NCBI RefSeq assembly: GCF_016862275.1
Contig: NZ_BOMQ01000013.1
Location: forward strand, 1 to 40,403
DNA from: Actinoplanes nipponensis
GTDB taxonomy: Bacteria > Actinomycetota > Actinomycetes > Mycobacteriales > Micromonosporaceae
Direction: 5' to 3'
DNA length: 40,403 bases
The first letter of the stretch is position 1, and every line of letters starts with the position of its first letter. Shown in pieces: positions 40,349 through 40,403 of the stretch. The position numbers and the translations under genes were made by a program. Below the pieces are notes generated by a model, which worked only from the letters and a program-made list of their open reading frames with translations, was not told the DNA's origin and did not search any database.

Positions 40349-40403
40349 GGCTCGGGCGGGTGAGTGTGGTTCGGGCGGGTCGGTGTGGTTCGGGCGGGTG
40401 GGG
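40349..40403 (+). repeat. 19-bp G-rich tandem repeat running off the window
   Basis: Units are 40349-40367, 40368-40386 and a partial one from 40387, each GG(C/T)TCGGGCGGGT followed by GAGTGT, CGGTGT or GGGG. Runs of G could form quadruplexes. The array continues beyond the window. Confidence 0.8.

Overview
The window looks like a piece of core chromosome from a high-GC actinomycete, most likely a member of the Micromonosporaceae (Actinoplanes or a close relative). This rests on the very high GC at third codon positions, frequent GTG starts (plus TTG for hflX and ideR), many actinobacterial DUF families (DUF349, DUF2568, DUF3039, DUF3099, DUF5522), a B12-dependent ribonucleotide reductase, and gene order. 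The genus is an inference. The series miaA-dapF-hflX / repeat-tailed membrane protein / lexA / LysM protein / nrdR / ideR / primary-like sigma factor follows the Mycobacterium tuberculosis segment Rv2727c-Rv2710, with insertions.

Layout. 1-4.0 kb: a DUF349 coiled-coil protein, then the tightly coupled miaA-dapF-GDPD operon. 4.0-9.2 kb: ACT-malic enzyme diverging from hflX, followed by a secreted/anchored beta-propeller-like protein with a Gly/Pro/Gln repeat tail. 9.2-10.1 kb: about 925 bp without genes, holding two different tandem-repeat arrays. 10.1-15.5 kb: the SOS/dNTP block, with lexA and a LysM division-inhibitor-like gene transcribed divergently around LexA boxes, then nrdR-nrdJ, with DnaA-box-like repeats upstream and a strong terminator downstream. 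15.5-20.6 kb: accessory genes (GNAT, DinB-like enzyme, AraC regulator, MFS transporter, alpha/beta hydrolase with HTH partner, DUF5522). 20.7-27.4 kb: a lipoprotein, ideR, an adjacent deacetylase/acetyltransferase pair (acuC and a GNAT-acyl-CoA-synthetase fusion), DUF2568 and a primary-like sigma factor. 27.7-31.4 kb: spo0M, dtd, a phosphotransferase, a small hydrophilic protein, and deoC with its overlapping GntR regulator. 31.4-36.7 kb: an HhH-GPD protein, a CHASE-GGDEF-EAL protein, DUF3099, and psuK/psuG for pseudouridine breakdown. 36.9-39.5 kb: DUF3039, a TRIC channel and a DEAD/DEAH helicase. 39.5-40.4 kb: no gene, but three short tandem-repeat arrays.

Themes. Many genes carry a TAnnnT box 6-8 nt before the start codon and no Shine-Dalgarno, so they are probably leaderless. 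Convergent genes are packed so closely that stop codons abut, overlap or lie inside short palindromes. No phage, insertion sequence, CRISPR array, tRNA or rRNA was found. Nothing here is clearly a new multi-gene system. The most unusual signals are non-coding: the minisatellites, the stop-codon palindromes, the helicase leader hairpin that contains its own ribosome binding site, an inverted repeat covering a start codon, and DnaA-box repeats before nrdR.
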